A stretch of DNA of 64,000 nucleotides from Bombyx mori (taxonomy: Eukaryota; Arthropoda; Insecta; Lepidoptera; Bombycidae), in the NCBI RefSeq assembly GCF_030269925.1, contig NC_085117.1, positions 6,944,731-7,008,730 on the forward strand, read 5' to 3'. The stretch's first letter is position 1; each line of letters starts with the position of its first letter. The notes beneath the pieces were generated by a model that was given only the letters and a program-made list of their open reading frames with translations, was not told where the DNA came from and did no database searches. The position numbers and the translations under genes are program-made. This document shows positions 25,101-40,100 of the stretch, in pieces.

Positions 25101-28100
25101 TTACCTCAACGAAATCATAAAGACAGTCCTTCTGGTACTCCAAGTCTACGGCAACGAACACGAAAACCAGTCTAGTGTCAGGCGGTCCAACCACGTGGAT
25201 CCAGTAGTCCAGGTCGTTGTCATACAGGCCTGGATGATTTGGGCTCGTTAGAATTCCTGTGTGAAAGAGAAAGAGTATACGTTATTGAACACCAAAACAT
25301 TGAACATCAGTGAACAGGGAGGTACAATTTTATTTTGTGTTATAGCCCTTTCAATTTTGATGCTTAAAATGTAATCTGTTGTATATCAAAGCCTTTAAAT
25401 TCCATAACAAGTTCCAAAAAGAGCTCCAGGGATTCTTGTGTGCTTCCATGTGCTAAAACAAAAATTTGAGTTAACTTTTACGCGATCGTGAAGTTAAAAA
25501 ACTCGCACTAAGCACGCTGAGAAGAACTGGTAAAATAAGCCCAGGGAACCTATCTTTTTTATTTCTCATTTCCTCGTATGCTTCTTTTAAATGAACAGTA
25601 ACATTCTATGGCTTAATTTTTCAACGAAACTTTTCTAAATAGAACAGACGTGCATTCAGTAGACTATAGTAGAATTATTTTGTCCGTGCAGTTTGGGTCA
25701 TAAAAAATCGGAGCGGTGAAGCGACTATTTCGCTCTCTCTTCCACTCACGAGCCTTATGGACGGGCATAGTGATGCGCATTATTGTTGTCGATAAGCGTT
25801 ATCGATAGTGTATTTAGTTTTTTCATTTTGTGGGTTAGTGATAAAAATAAAAGAAAAATCACTAATCGAACACTTACACATATCGCCGCAGCAAGTTAAC
25901 GAGAACGGCAGAAATTAACACTTGGTAACTTTTCGGGTTCTACTTTTATTTCAGTGAAAATTTTTAACACATTATTGATAACAACACATGCGAATATTAT
26001 TTTGAATAAATTCTGCCGTTTTGATACAAAACAAAGGATTGTGTCACATTGTGTCACTAAAGAAATTCAGAGAACGAATGCATAAAAACACATTTCTCTT
26101 CGACATAATGTACTATAATTTGCAGGTAAGTACAAATGATTCATAACATAATAATGTCTCACCGCCCTTCGTATACCACCCCGCCGCCGTGTACCTGCCT
26201 TCGATGACTCATTTGTTTTTATCGATAATGGCGTTGCGCCAGCGCAACATGCCCACCGCCCTAGCCGGGCTATCTTTTATGACCCAAACTGCACGGACAA
26301 AATAATTCTACTATAGTAGTAAATAAGTTCTAAAGTTATTCTTGTAATTAGTAATTGCATACATGTTGTAACTTCTTGTTGATTTGATTTAATGCTTATA
26401 TCGTTGTATAGCTTATTTTACAAGTAGGTATATTGTTTCCGGAATTGAGATAAATAAATATTCGCTTCGATTTCATTCTACTCATGTCTTTCTATAGGAG
26501 GGGATATCGTCGGTGAAATCGGCTATTTTTAATATTTATCTTTATCTTTATTGACAGTTGGATAAAGAGTCAAGATGTAATTGAGAGTCTCCAAGTTCTT
26601 TGGATTAATAACTGGTATAATATATATTATTATGGCAAGCTAGCTTTTTAGGTAAGTCTAACCTGATGTTCCTTCAACTGTTCTGTTCTGCACACTGTGT
26701 TCAGGATTGAGCTTCCTTTTGCAGACATATCCACCGGTGAGGATGCATTTGTGAAGTGTCCAATAGAGACCACTCGGCTGCGACGGCACCGGCGAAGATT
26801 TCCACTGCAGAAGCAATTGATAAATGCCATCTAAATGTTCCATCAATAAGTTATTCTTTACAAACTTTTAGATGTAATTCTTTGCCAGTGTTATAACGTT
26901 ATTCTTTGGCATAAATGTTCCAAATTTGCAGTTTGAATTTTGAATGAAAATTCTTGACGAAGTAAAAAAAAATTTGATTTTTTTTTTACATTCGGGATGT
27001 CCATTTAATATTTTGACTAACTATGTATAGTAACCGGCAAACTTCGTGAGCAAATGACCTTGACTGCGCAGAACCGAATTTTAGATCACTTTGGTGGTGA
27101 GGGTGAGGCGCGACGGCAGGGGAAATCGTATCGAGCGCGTTATTGGTAGATCAGTCGAACCTTGCGTCCCGCACCGCGCCCTCGTTCTGCTTGCTCCCAA
27201 AAGTACGCTTGCGTACAGTGAAAAGTCTATCGTTATTAATCGTTAAGTTATTTGTTATAATTGCTTGTTGACTTTGTTGCCATTGCTATTTGTTGAGTGT
27301 TTGTTGATTTTTTATAAAAAATACACTATGCCGCGACAAACTGGTGTAGTATTCAAAAGAAAGGGTAGAAAAGTTGTGTACGACGTATATTGCTTCATTA
27401 TAAAACAGGGGAAGAATGATATAGAAAAAGTAAAACAGACTTCGGAAGCAACAAAAACATCCGTGAGTGCTGTTAGGTGCATTATTAACGAAGCTAAAGG
27501 CTCTGGCTTGCTCGCCGTGTTTCGGACACCGGGTAAGAAAAGATCAGGGAAGAAGAAATTTACCGGAATGGATAGTTTCGTTCAATCTGTAATAAAAAGA
27601 TGTAATCATAATAACTACATAAGAAGCAGCGAAACTCCGTACCGTAGAAAGGCTTCGAAAAATTTAAAGAAGATATAAATTTTAATGGCTCGGTATAAAG
27701 TTTACGACGAATTATGAAAGAGCTAGGCTTCAGATGGAAAAAAAAACAGAAAATAATCGGAAGCTGGTAATTGAAAAAAGTTACATTCGATTACTACGAA
27801 TCGAATATCTTCAAAAAATAATTAATTATAGACAAAAAAGAAGACCGAACCGACCGAGTTGTAAACTACACCGATGATCCCTATGTCGACTCATCACGAT
27901 GATAGCAACTCGGGTGATAAAAACAGTGATGATGATGGTCAAGATTATGATAACGAAAAAAATAATTACAAATACCAGCTTCGCTTCAACTGAACCAAGA
28001 CCTGGCAACAGCTCTAGTTTTGACTTAATAGAAGGAATATCAATTTTACCCCAGGATTAAATTATTACAATTATTAACCTATATTTTTTGTTGATGTTCT

Positions 28101-31100
28101 CATAAATATATAAATAAATACATATGTTGATTTTAATAATTTAATAGCATTATGACGCAGAGTACATAATGTTTTTGCACGTGAGTGTACCATGCGCAAA
28201 CTTACCCCCACTACGTCGACAAATGCTCAAGAAGTTTGCCGGCTATTATAAAATTAACTGAATACAAATCTACTGATCGTAATGTAATCGGTCAGTATAA
28301 TATATGTATATGTATATATATATATATAATCACTCGGTCTTATAGGAAGACCTCAACTTTCTAATTCATAAGATTTTTTCGATTTTATTGGAATCATTTG
28401 CCTTTGGATAGGCTTTCTCCAGAATACGACATTTGTGCTTTTCATCCATCAAAATTCCGGTATGAAAGTGTTCGTCAAAAGGCGGTAGCTCAGCTGTGCC
28501 ATAACACTGAGTCCGTATGCTGCTTGTATAGGCACTAAAAAGCCGAGCATCTGGTCATTTGAAATGCATTAGACTTTATACCTTATGTAATGCTATCATG
28601 GCTATTCAATCTCTCACCCAACTTTGTTATGGATCGACAAGATAGCGCAGATCTTTCACAAAAAGAAAACACATTTAATATTGGTACGATGTTCCGAATT
28701 AAAATGTAACATTTATTTCATTTTCTTGTACTAATTTTAGTGTCAGTGGCTTAGTGCGAGTTTTTGAACGTTCTCGATAGCGTAAAAGTTTACTCAAATT
28801 TGTATGGAGTTGGAACGTTTGCCTACGTTTGCCGCTAGGGGCGCTGTTCCAACTGCATACAAATTTGAGTTAACTTTTACGCTATCGAGAAAGTTAAAAA
28901 CTCGCACTTAGCACATAGACTAAGTACAGTGGCAATAGTAATGAGTGAATGTTGTATTTGAACCTTGCTTTCTCTTTTAGCGTGAGCGAACTAGAAACTG
29001 AAAACCGATTTTGTATTCATCTAATAACACCTGAAAGGATCCCCTAGCGATCACGTAATTCAGACTAATCCACGAGGAATGAACCGGCCGAATTGTCTAG
29101 TTCAATTTATCATGGACTAACTTTGTAGTTGTTGAAAGTTTAATCAATACGAGATGATGACCGAGCTTTACTCGTTTTTTTCTTTTTTATAACGCCTTCT
29201 TGTTGTGTCTTTAAAGCAGTAAAAGTAGTATTATTATTCGCCAATAGATGTCGGGAAGAGTCATAAAGTTGATTATCGATAAAGTTGATTATTGAAAACA
29301 CGAATAAAACAACATTTTCTGAAAATAAATCGTAGCTAGATCGATTTATCGCCCCCGAAATCCCCTGTATATTAAATTTTATGAAAATCGTTGGAGCCCT
29401 TTCCGAGATTCAGATTATATATATATATACAAGAATTGCTCGTTTAAGGGTATAAGATTAAGCACTTGAGTTTACAAGACCATTCTAGGCGCTTTGGGAA
29501 CAACTTAACATCAAAATTCAATGTGCTACAAAATTCTAAATGAGAAGGGCTTGTAAGCATTATTCTCCGAATGAAAGTCTGGTGTAAAATAGAAAAGAAA
29601 ATATCGTGGCAAATGGAATATTGCGTTTCTGCCACTATGAAGCTACTATCTTCGATACTTTGATCCGCGAGGTTAATATCTCAACTTCCATCATTCACGC
29701 GCTTAGGTTTGAATAGAGGGAGAGGCGTAACAAAATTCAGACTTCATCATCAGACGGTATCCGTGTTATGACGTTTATGGGATACGGCAACCCTTTAACA
29801 GCATGTACACCGCCAGATCGTTTATGCATTAGAAAAAAAAACAAATTATTCTAAACTGAGAATATTGTCGCGGCGTCTTAGGATTTTATTATCGCCTGGC
29901 CCAAAATCATGTGATTGAAATCTTTAAACTTCAGAAATTTTTGTTTTAAAAAATATTTATTAGCAGATATTTTCAGTAATAAGATCGCTCAATGGATTTT
30001 TGTGTTCCAATTCAATTGTGTTAGTGTTCGCTCTATTTTCATACGTTCACTTTCCCGTCTAAAGGATTAAGATATGAAGTTGTTATTCTGCAAAAACGAT
30101 TTCATGCCTCAAACTTTATTTATTTATTTTATTTATTACACTTCATGTAAAATTTACATTGGCGGACTTAATGCCTAAGGCATTCTCTACCAGTCAACCA
30201 AAGGTAGTGCAGAGTAAATAGTGGTAGGTGCAATGAAATTTATATTAGGTAACGAATACATACAAAAAAGTATATCTACATATATACAAAATCACATATA
30301 CATATACATACATACATATATACACACATACATACATATAATAGTTTATACAGTATTAAAAGGAATATATTAATAAATTTCCTTAACAAATAACTTCATC
30401 AAGTTCATGACGATTCCGCTAACTTTTCTAACAGCATTCGCCGAACCCTATATATAACTTTAGTACGTCCTGTAGGTATATTTTGTTTGTGATGTTATAA
30501 GCATTAATTTTGTGAATAAGGATTTAAGTCTTCAAAGGTGAATACCTGAATAGCCAGGCAGGCGTCATCGAGCTCATCAGTGTCGTTGTAAGGCGGCCAC
30601 CCCTGGTACTCCACTTCCGAGTCATCGATCCAGGAGAAATCCCCGTCCAGCAGACGAGCGCCCAGCCAATAAACCGATCCGGCGCTGTAGTCCGCACTCT
30701 GTCTGATGCCGGATATGATGAAACGCTCTTCGTCGCCGGAATGGACTGACGCGAGATGCATGTTCAGGCCCTCGCAGACCTGGGGAAGGAATTTGATTAT
30801 TTTGACCTGTGATTCATGATTATTGATTCTTAAAATCCGCTGTAGTCCCGAAAAAGACGTCAGGTTGTGAGCTGTTATTTCAGACGTGTTAAAGATATGT
30901 GTAGGTTCACGGTCTCCAGCAATTCTTAGTATATGGAATGCTCATTAACAGTTATGTGATTGAGTGAATGAGATCATTAACCCCTATATTCGTGTAGTAA
31001 TTTTAGCGTATTCGTGCTTTTGGTAATTCTTATTTTGTATGTCAGAGTAAGTTCAAACAAAGCTAAGTTGAGATATACGCTTTTTATTATTACATACGGT

Positions 31101-34100
31101 ATATTTGCTGAACACTGTTTTACGAGATTATTATATAATATATAATGCGGTTTTTTTTAATTTTTTATTGCTTAGATGGGTGGACGAACTCACAATCCAC
31201 ATGTTTGTTAAGTGATTACCAGAGCCCATAGACGTCTACAATGTAAATGCCGCCACCTACCTTGAGACATGAGTTCTAAGGACTCATTTTTAACAGTACA
31301 ACCCTTCAAACCGAAACGCGTTAGTGCTTCATGAGAAATAGGTAGGGTAGTGCTACCTACCCGTGCGGACTCACAAGACGTCCTACCACCACCAGTTTCA
31401 ACTTCGCGGAAGAAGTAGAAAAGAGAAGTAGAGTCAGTCAGTTTTCATTCCTGCGTAGGCCCAAATCACCCAATGTTTTATTCCTTTGGAAGATTTACTT
31501 TTGAAGACTTTTCGTCTAGGGCATATGGGAACATTCACAAACGCTTTTTACCTGTTTCGCTGTGGTCCACGAAGCTCTCGGATATCCAGAGAAAAGATAG
31601 CAATGATTATTGTAGAGTACTTGTCTCACGTCCATACACGACTGGGCTGTCAACAAGCACGCGAACTTTTTAGTGTTGATTATATTGCTTAGATGGATGG
31701 AATTCGTAGACATTAACAAAGTAAACAAGTAATATAGGCAGCGGTTTGGCTCTGCCCCTGAAATTGTTGACGTCCATGGGCGACGATAACCACTCACCAT
31801 CAAGTGGGCTTTATTCTCAACTGCATACAAGGGCAATAAAAAAGAAAAAAAAATACCTGTTTGCAGGATTCGAACATCGACACAAACGCATCGCTTGATA
31901 CGAATGCACCGGATGTCTAAACCATTAGGTTACAACGACTACCTATTTAAGAAACAATCCCGAGTAATTTGATATTTAATTTTTATTCTATCTTGAATAT
32001 TATTTAACACATCCAACTTAGATATATATATTTGTCTCTCTCTTCTACTAAATCTTATTGAAGCTACCGCCTCTGCACGACAGAGAAGTTCAGGTTTTTC
32101 TTAGCTTGCTGACAGACAAACTCCCAGCGTTTCGCAGTTAAGGTGCTAATATAAATTATAAGTTTAATTTCAGCTATGACTGCTAATCTATGCTAGATAT
32201 TGCGAGAACACGTTCCTCTGAGGGCGGGGGCCCTGTCTGTCGTCCAGCACGACGAGAACTAATTAAACTTTAGGTTAGAACAACAAACTCTTGGAATTCT
32301 ATCTTAAAATTTTAAATGTATGCGGTACATTCATGTTGAATTGGAATCGTGCGAATAAACGAAAGTGATGCACTGCATTGTAATTTTGTTGTTTCATCTA
32401 CCTTTTTTTTTACAACTAAATTACCTAAGCTCATTCTGTCGTTTTTTCTTATTCTTTTTCGCCATCTAGCAATTTTCACTCACTTATCCTGTATAGTGTA
32501 AATCGACTTATAGAAAGAGATGATCGGTTAAATTCGGCTCCGTAGAGCGTTATCTCTCTCGTACACTACATAGCCTATTTCGTGATGAAAGTGCTTTAAA
32601 CAGAAAACCTCTTCATTGAAAGTCTGTTAAACAACTCAAGATTTAATGCGGCCTTAGATGTCAGTCGAAAAAATTCGCGCGCCATTTTAAAGCTTAACAT
32701 AAAAATAATATATTATTCTATATATTCTATATCACCTAGTGCCTATCTTCGTTTTCTTTATTTCCTTGTAACATTATAATACTGAACACAACCAAAACAT
32801 TATATTATGTGTTTATAAATAGTATGTTTGATTTAGGTATTTATTTTGAGTGCAAATTTCCCGCTAATAAGAGGTGAGTAAATAACAAATCACAAATCTT
32901 TGAATTTACGTGTTTGACAACACTTTTGTGTTTTAACTTTCATTTTTAGTATTAAACATACAACTTAGCTGGAAATCGAATTATTTAATACAATGTTTAT
33001 CTAAGACCTTACACTTGAAGGTTCAGGCAAATATTTGTAGGACAAAAAGTGACGTTTCATTCGTTGGAAGAACCCTTGAACGGACCTCTATCAACATTGT
33101 GTCAAAAATTGAATTATCACCGACAAAAGTTGATATTATTTTTTTTTCTGCCTAACGACACACACAAGAGTTTCCAAATATGTCATAATTCAGAAGTGCA
33201 CATCATGGTCTCACAATATTATTAATTACATTAGTAAAATAATACTAACACTATTTTTCTTACTTGTAATGTATTTATACATGAAGTTTTACATCTCTTA
33301 GTATTTATTACCCTATCGTGTGACTGTCTCCATCCGATGATTTGCAAGTGAAGTAAATTGTTCCTTCGTAATAAGGTGACACTCTACAAAACTTGCATAC
33401 GCCCTTTCATGATCTATGCAAGTGTAGTGTTCGTTCACGCGGCCGGCACTGATCTGAAACCCCTTCAAGTCATTTAATCCCATTTTTGCAGGATAGCCGT
33501 TGGAGCACCGTTGTATGTAAGAAACGTGGATCTTCGCGACGATAGGGACCTCGACCTCGGACCTCGTCCATCAGTAAGTATTTACAGTCGGCAGCAGTAC
33601 GCCATTTCGAGAAAGCGGCGTGACTCGAAAACCCTCCCATCGTGGCCGCCGGTAACTATATGGCCGATCCTGCGGACCGAATGGTAAACAGTCGATGAGT
33701 CCAAACACGTCATTTCGGATCCTCCCGATCCACTAACTTTAGGTACCTCAAGCACCGGTCACCGTTCTCGTCGAAGGGTTCGACGACTAAACTAACCTAC
33801 AGACACAGCCCACTGAGCTTCTCACCGTATCTTCTTAGTGGGTCGCATTTCCGATCCTGTGGTAGATTCTGCGAAGCACTGTTGTTACTAGGGCCAGGGT
33901 TAGCAACGCCTGCGAGCCGCGAGAGCTCATCTATACGTTAGGGTTACGCCGACATAGCCTCTCAAGGCTATCAACTTAGGTAGGAAAAAAAGGAAGTGAC
34001 TGTACAAGCGGGCGCGTGGTGGCGTGAAAGTTTATTTTTGTCGCCGGTAGATGTCACTTTTAGAGTTTCGACCGAAACTGAATCGCGCTGACGAGATGTA

Positions 34101-37100
34101 TCATCGTCGTACCAGGTGATTCGTTGGCAGTCAATTGCGGCAAGACCTTACTTCATAGGATCATTTCTATAGTAAGCTCTTACCGAGAACTTCACACTAC
34201 GTGAATGATCGACAACCACGATGATGAGGCGTGGCGCGGCATCCTGAGTGTGAGGCAGGCAATGGTTATCTGATCATTAGCCATCAATGATCGTTCGCTT
34301 CCCTTCACCGGGAAGAGTGGGATGTTGTCGCTATCTGAGTGGTTGATTATTCAATTTTGAATAATCCTTAGGCCTATTTATAATTTATTTTTTTTCGGGC
34401 CGGGAGGGCCCAACCTCCTACTAGGTTCTCGCGGCTAGGGGGCACGTGGGGTTTTTTTTTATTGCTTGGATGGGTGGATGAGCTCACAACCCACCTGGTG
34501 TTAAGCGGTTACCGGAGCTCATAGACATCTACAACGTAAATGCCGCCATCCACGTTGAGATATGAGTTCTAAGGACTAAGGTCTCAGTATAGTTACAACG
34601 GCTACCTCACTCTTCGAACCTACCTACCTACCCGTGCGGTGCCCAAGAGGTCCTACTACCAGTGATTACGTAAATTATAATTTTGCGGGTTTGATTTTTA
34701 TTACACGATGTTATTTTTTCACCGCGGAAGTCAATCGTGAACATTTGTTGAGTACGTATTATAATTTCATTAGAAAAATTGGTACCCGCCTGCGGGACTC
34801 GAACACCAGTGCATAGCTACATACGAATGCACCGGACGTCTTATCCTTTAGGCCGCGGCGACTTCAAATTTCTCAAATTAATCAAAACACACCGCAAAAT
34901 TTCTATAAATATTATCTATATGCAAGTGGGTGACATTTTGGAAATTGGTTTTGTGCTATCTCCAAGTAAAAACGTACTAGCTTTTCTTTGATTATCATTC
35001 CATTGATTACTTATTTTATAAAAAAAATGTGTGTGAAATTAATGAGGTTTTTTGATACTGCTCAACGGTATTATTCAGAAGCGTTGAATTGATGAAAATT
35101 GATTACAAACTACTATAAATATAATAAAATGTTTCTAATATTATTCACGAATACCACTTTGTTGGCAACATAAACAAAAACACAGTATTAGGGCGGCAGA
35201 TCCCGTGTATCAGTACAAGATAGATGACGTGACCATCGATCAGATAGCGGTGACAAATTGTATCGGACGTGATCCGTCTTCGCTTCGATTGTTTTTTCCA
35301 CATACAACTAATATGAAAACTATTTATTACTATTCGCCACAAAAAAAAAAAAATTGCCGCCAAACTTTGTTTGACGTGAGAACGTCTTATAAATCGACGA
35401 ACACCGACTGCACGCACGAAAAAGTGTCACGTTCCGTCTGAGCGTGAGCGTGCAAGCGAGAGCGCGGAACAAGCGATAGAGAGGCACGATCGGCACAGGC
35501 ATTAATTTATCGAAAAAATTGCAATTCTCAATTAACTCTTTCTTTATATAAAACAAAATGATGATAATTCAATATGCTATTTTTTTAATACACTTTTATT
35601 AGCTTCAGACGTATGTATGTTAGTATGTAACGGAATCTTTGAATATGATTTTGACTCCCTTCAAAAGGTCTAAAAGGATAACTCGAAATTTGGTATATTT
35701 ATTAAAGACCGATGACAATTCAATATTAAAAAAAAAGGAAAAAAAATTGAAAAAAATGAAATTCAACTAAAAAATGAATAATAAATAGTAGTTTAAAAAA
35801 ACTAACAAAATAGGCTTTTATAGAAAATCCAAATAAAAAATTGAAAATAAATTTTAATAAATTTGAATTAACAATAGTGTAAGAAAAAATGATTTTATTG
35901 TAAAAAAAGCGTGGGGTGCATGGTATCAGTAGTTATAAATATTTTATGAACAGGTATGAGTAGAAGGGTTGTTTTGATAATATACTGAAAAGCAACCCGC
36001 GATTTTTTTATTTGCCACAAAAAAAATAATGCCGCCCAACTTTATTTGACATGAGAACGTCGACGACGAACACTGGCTACACGCACGACATAGTGTCACG
36101 TTCCGCCAGAGCGTGACCGTGCAAGCGAGAGCGCGGAACAAGTGATAGAGAGGCACGATCGGCCCAAGCCAAAAAAAGGAATTCTCAACTATCTCTTGCT
36201 TTGTATTAAACAAAATGATGATAATTCAGTGATAGTAATCCAATTGAATTCATAAAAGTATACTATTTTTCATCATCATTTCTTTATGACGTTATTACCT
36301 AAAATTATCATACGCAAACCAACTTGAGAAACAACCACTTATTCATTTATTTGGTATGTAATCACTGACATTTTTGATTGACATTCCATGTTCTATGTCC
36401 TAAGGAAATACCTACCGTCGGGAAGTTCGCACGAAATGGTAACAGCGGCCTGGCTCTGCCCCTGGCATTGCTGACGTTCATGAGCGACGGTGACCACTAA
36501 CCATTCGGTGGGCCGTATACTCGTCTGCCTATAAAGCCAATAAAAAAAAAATTAAACGCATTGGGACCAACGCAGCTTTTCCAGATACTTTGAGTTAAGT
36601 CTGCTCTGGAATTGTTATTGCTAGTAGATGGGCGTTGAGCTCACTGGCTACTTGATGTTAAGTTGTTACCGGTCTACATAAACTCTGTGGGCTGTGTCTA
36701 TAGGTTAATTTACTCGTCGAACCCTTCGTCGCAAGCGACGAGTCGGCGAGGACGGTGACCGATGCTTGAGGTACCTAAAAGCACCGTTAATGGATCGGGA
36801 GGATCCGTAATGACGTGAGTTGTATGTCTGTTACTATAGAATCATTTTGTTGTTATACTCAGTTGCTTTGTTGAGTTGTTGACCCGGGAAGGGTTAGCGT
36901 CATGCCGGCACCGTTCGTAAAACTCATGTCAAATCCATATGCAGCATGATAAGGGGATATGCTTCCGACTCTACATAATGTGGGATAAAGGCAAGAAGTA
37001 GAAGATTTGGCTCTACATTCTTAACTTAAGAAAAATCCATATATTGTTCACAATACATATCTGTTCAATGTGAGCAAAATTGTTAATATAGACAATAAAG

Positions 37101-40100
37101 TATTTGGTATATTGTACACTTGCTTCGAAAATTTAGGACATTATTTTCTGTAATAAAGTGTTTTACGACAATTGCTACTAAGTGCTCACCGTAGTTGAAC
37201 ATCTCATACAAAATATTATAAAGTATCAAACATTTTCTAGCCCTTCAAGCAATAAACTAGATAACTCACGGACAGCAATACATACGCCTATAGAAGAATT
37301 TTAAGCCATAGAATTTTACAATTAAAAAAAAAACCCAGAACGAAGCGAATATTACCTAGAATGTTTTGAATAGACGAATGAATACACGAATGTATCTTGT
37401 TAACGAGGGGTCGCTCAGTGAATGCTTGTTGGCTTTTTTGACTCCGATAGAACGTGTAGTGCATCCCAACACGATTTGGTTAGTATCAACATTATTTACG
37501 GGTTTTATATTGTTTTAACGTCCGTCTGGTGTAGTGGTAAGTGACATGGTCACTACACCAGGGGGTCGCGGGTTCGAATCCCGCCAAGGGAAGATATTTG
37601 TATGATAAATATAAATGTCTTTTCCGGGGTTATGGATGTATATTAAATATATGTATGTGTATAATAAAAATCTTACATTTATTTCCGTTATCTGGTACCT
37701 GTAACACAAGTTCTTTACGAACTTATAACGGGACCAGTTAACGTGGCGTGATTGTTAGTAAAATATTTATATTGGTTTATATTTATTTATATTTATTGTA
37801 ACTATAGAACTTCTAACCTTTCGAATACATTACAACAAAAAGTAAAGTATTACAGTAATTATTATCGTAATTGCAAACTAGATTACAGTGTAAGTACCAA
37901 TGATGAGCGGACCAATGATGACCGCGAGACTGCCAAATCTCAGCCAAAAGTGACCAAATCAAGTCGGCGCCGCGTTTAGGCACCTATATCGGCGCTTTTT
38001 AAAATGCTTTGCTGGACTTCCACACAGCACATCTTAAAATAAAATAATATGTAGTGTGCAATGGTAGTTTGAAACACTATGGAGGTATCTGCTTTATTAC
38101 GTACAAAATTTATTAAAAATAAAAATAAGAATTGTCATACATGCATGTGTTTTAAATTGTCGGTAGTCAGTGATAATAATATGTTTCATGTATTCTAATT
38201 TTTCTTTAATGCTTATATTCATATTGTAATTGTATAGTTACTGTTTGGTTGGTTTATGTATCACGGATCAAATACTAGTTAATGTCGAGAGAAATTGTTT
38301 TCTGAATAATATGTTTACATTATTTGACATCGACTTGACATTGACATTTTGCTTTCAACTAAACTGTCTTTTGCGTTTTGTTCTTGCTGTTAGTTGACAA
38401 AACATACTTTGTGATTTGCGTTTTATTCGTGTTCTTTGCCAAAAAATCTGTGTGGTGCTGTGTGGTCATAAAACTTTTTTTTTTTTTTTTTGTAAAACAT
38501 GTCCTTTTACTATGTACTTTATAATTTAAGGAATTTTTTTTTTAAATGCTAATTTCTTTTGTGTCTAGCAAGCATATACTTTAAGTTGTCTTTAATTTTT
38601 CTCTGTTCAATCTCTGTCACTAAACCAGCGAGTTGGTAAGGTAATCCACTGGGTAATTGATTAATTTGGTTTTCTTTATTTTTTTATTTAAGTTCCACTT
38701 TGGTTCTTCTGCATATACACATACACGTCTTAATTGTGCACGTCTGAAATCTATTAACATATCAATGTATGAAACTGATGATTTACTTGATCTCAATGAT
38801 AGTTTCTTTTCGTGTACCTCTTCATCTGATAGTTTTGTCAGTGTGAATAGTAGCTCTTCCACAGTTCTGACCCTACATGATCGGATCGCCCAATGTTTTT
38901 CTACTTATTCCAATAATCTTAATATAGCCCACATTAATGCTCAAAGTGTTCCTAGTCATTATACTGACCTTCTGTCCTCATTTAGCAACTCTCCGCTTGA
39001 CGTCATACTTATTACTGAATCTTTTTTAAAACCCTCTCTTCCTTCTTCATTTTTTTCACTCCCTGGATTCGTACTGATCAGAAATGACCGAACCGAGAAG
39101 GGGGGCGGTGGCGTGGCTATCTACCTGCGTGCTGAAATTCCATTTAAGGTTATAAATGCGTCACCCTCTCCGTATTCCGAATCCGCTGAATTTCTTTTTC
39201 TTGAGATCTCCATATTTCACTCTAAACTCCTACTTGGTGTTTTCTATAGCCCTAACCTCAATATTGATTATTTCAATTCTCTTGATTCTGTCTTGCTCGA
39301 GCTCTGCTCAAATTACAATCATGTAATCATTATGGGAGACTTCAACACTTGCCTCATCAAAAACAACTACCGATCTCGTCAACTTCTATCTTTACTGTCT
39401 TCTTTTAACCTTCAGGTCTTACCATCTTCTGCTACTCATTTTTCTCCTAATTGTACTCCTTCTTTACTTGATCTCATGATAGTATCTTCTCCTGATAATG
39501 TTATCACTCATGGTCAACTCTCCGCTTCCTTTTCTTATCATGACTTGATTTATCTCTCCTATCGTGTTCGACCCCCTAAACGTAATTCACAATTTCTCCT
39601 ACTTCGCAATTACAAGGGTATTGATCTGGGAGCGTTGCGACGGGATGTAAATAATACCGACTGGTCGTGTATTCTTGAACACCATAACATTAACGACATG
39701 GTCAATTCTTTTAATTATAAGGTAATCAGTTTGTTTGATCAGCATGCCCCCGTCCGTCGAGTTCGAATTAAACATAAACCTGCACCGTGGTTAACGCCGG
39801 ATATTAAAACTCTGATGGCTCGCAGGGACAAAGCCAAAAGAAGATACAAACGTTGCCCCACTGAACACAGCCTGGCCATATACAAAGCACTGCGCAACCG
39901 GTGCAACCGTTTGTGCAGAGATGCTAAAAGACTTTACTTTCACAAATCACTTGAAAATCGCAGCCCTGCTCATACTTGGAGATTCCTTAAATCTGTCGGC
40001 ATTGGCAAAACTCCGGTCTCTTCTGTCAAGGATACTGACTTGTGCGCCCTCAATAAGCATTTTTCTCTCCCTCCTGTGTCACTCAGTGATTCGTCAAAGA

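Noticed and set aside
28296..28330. TA-repeat as a regulatory site
   Set aside because: Plain dinucleotide repeat; nothing points to function.
37520..37592. A genuine tRNA gene
   Set aside because: A and B boxes are fine, but the acceptor stem does not pair and a SINE body follows directly.
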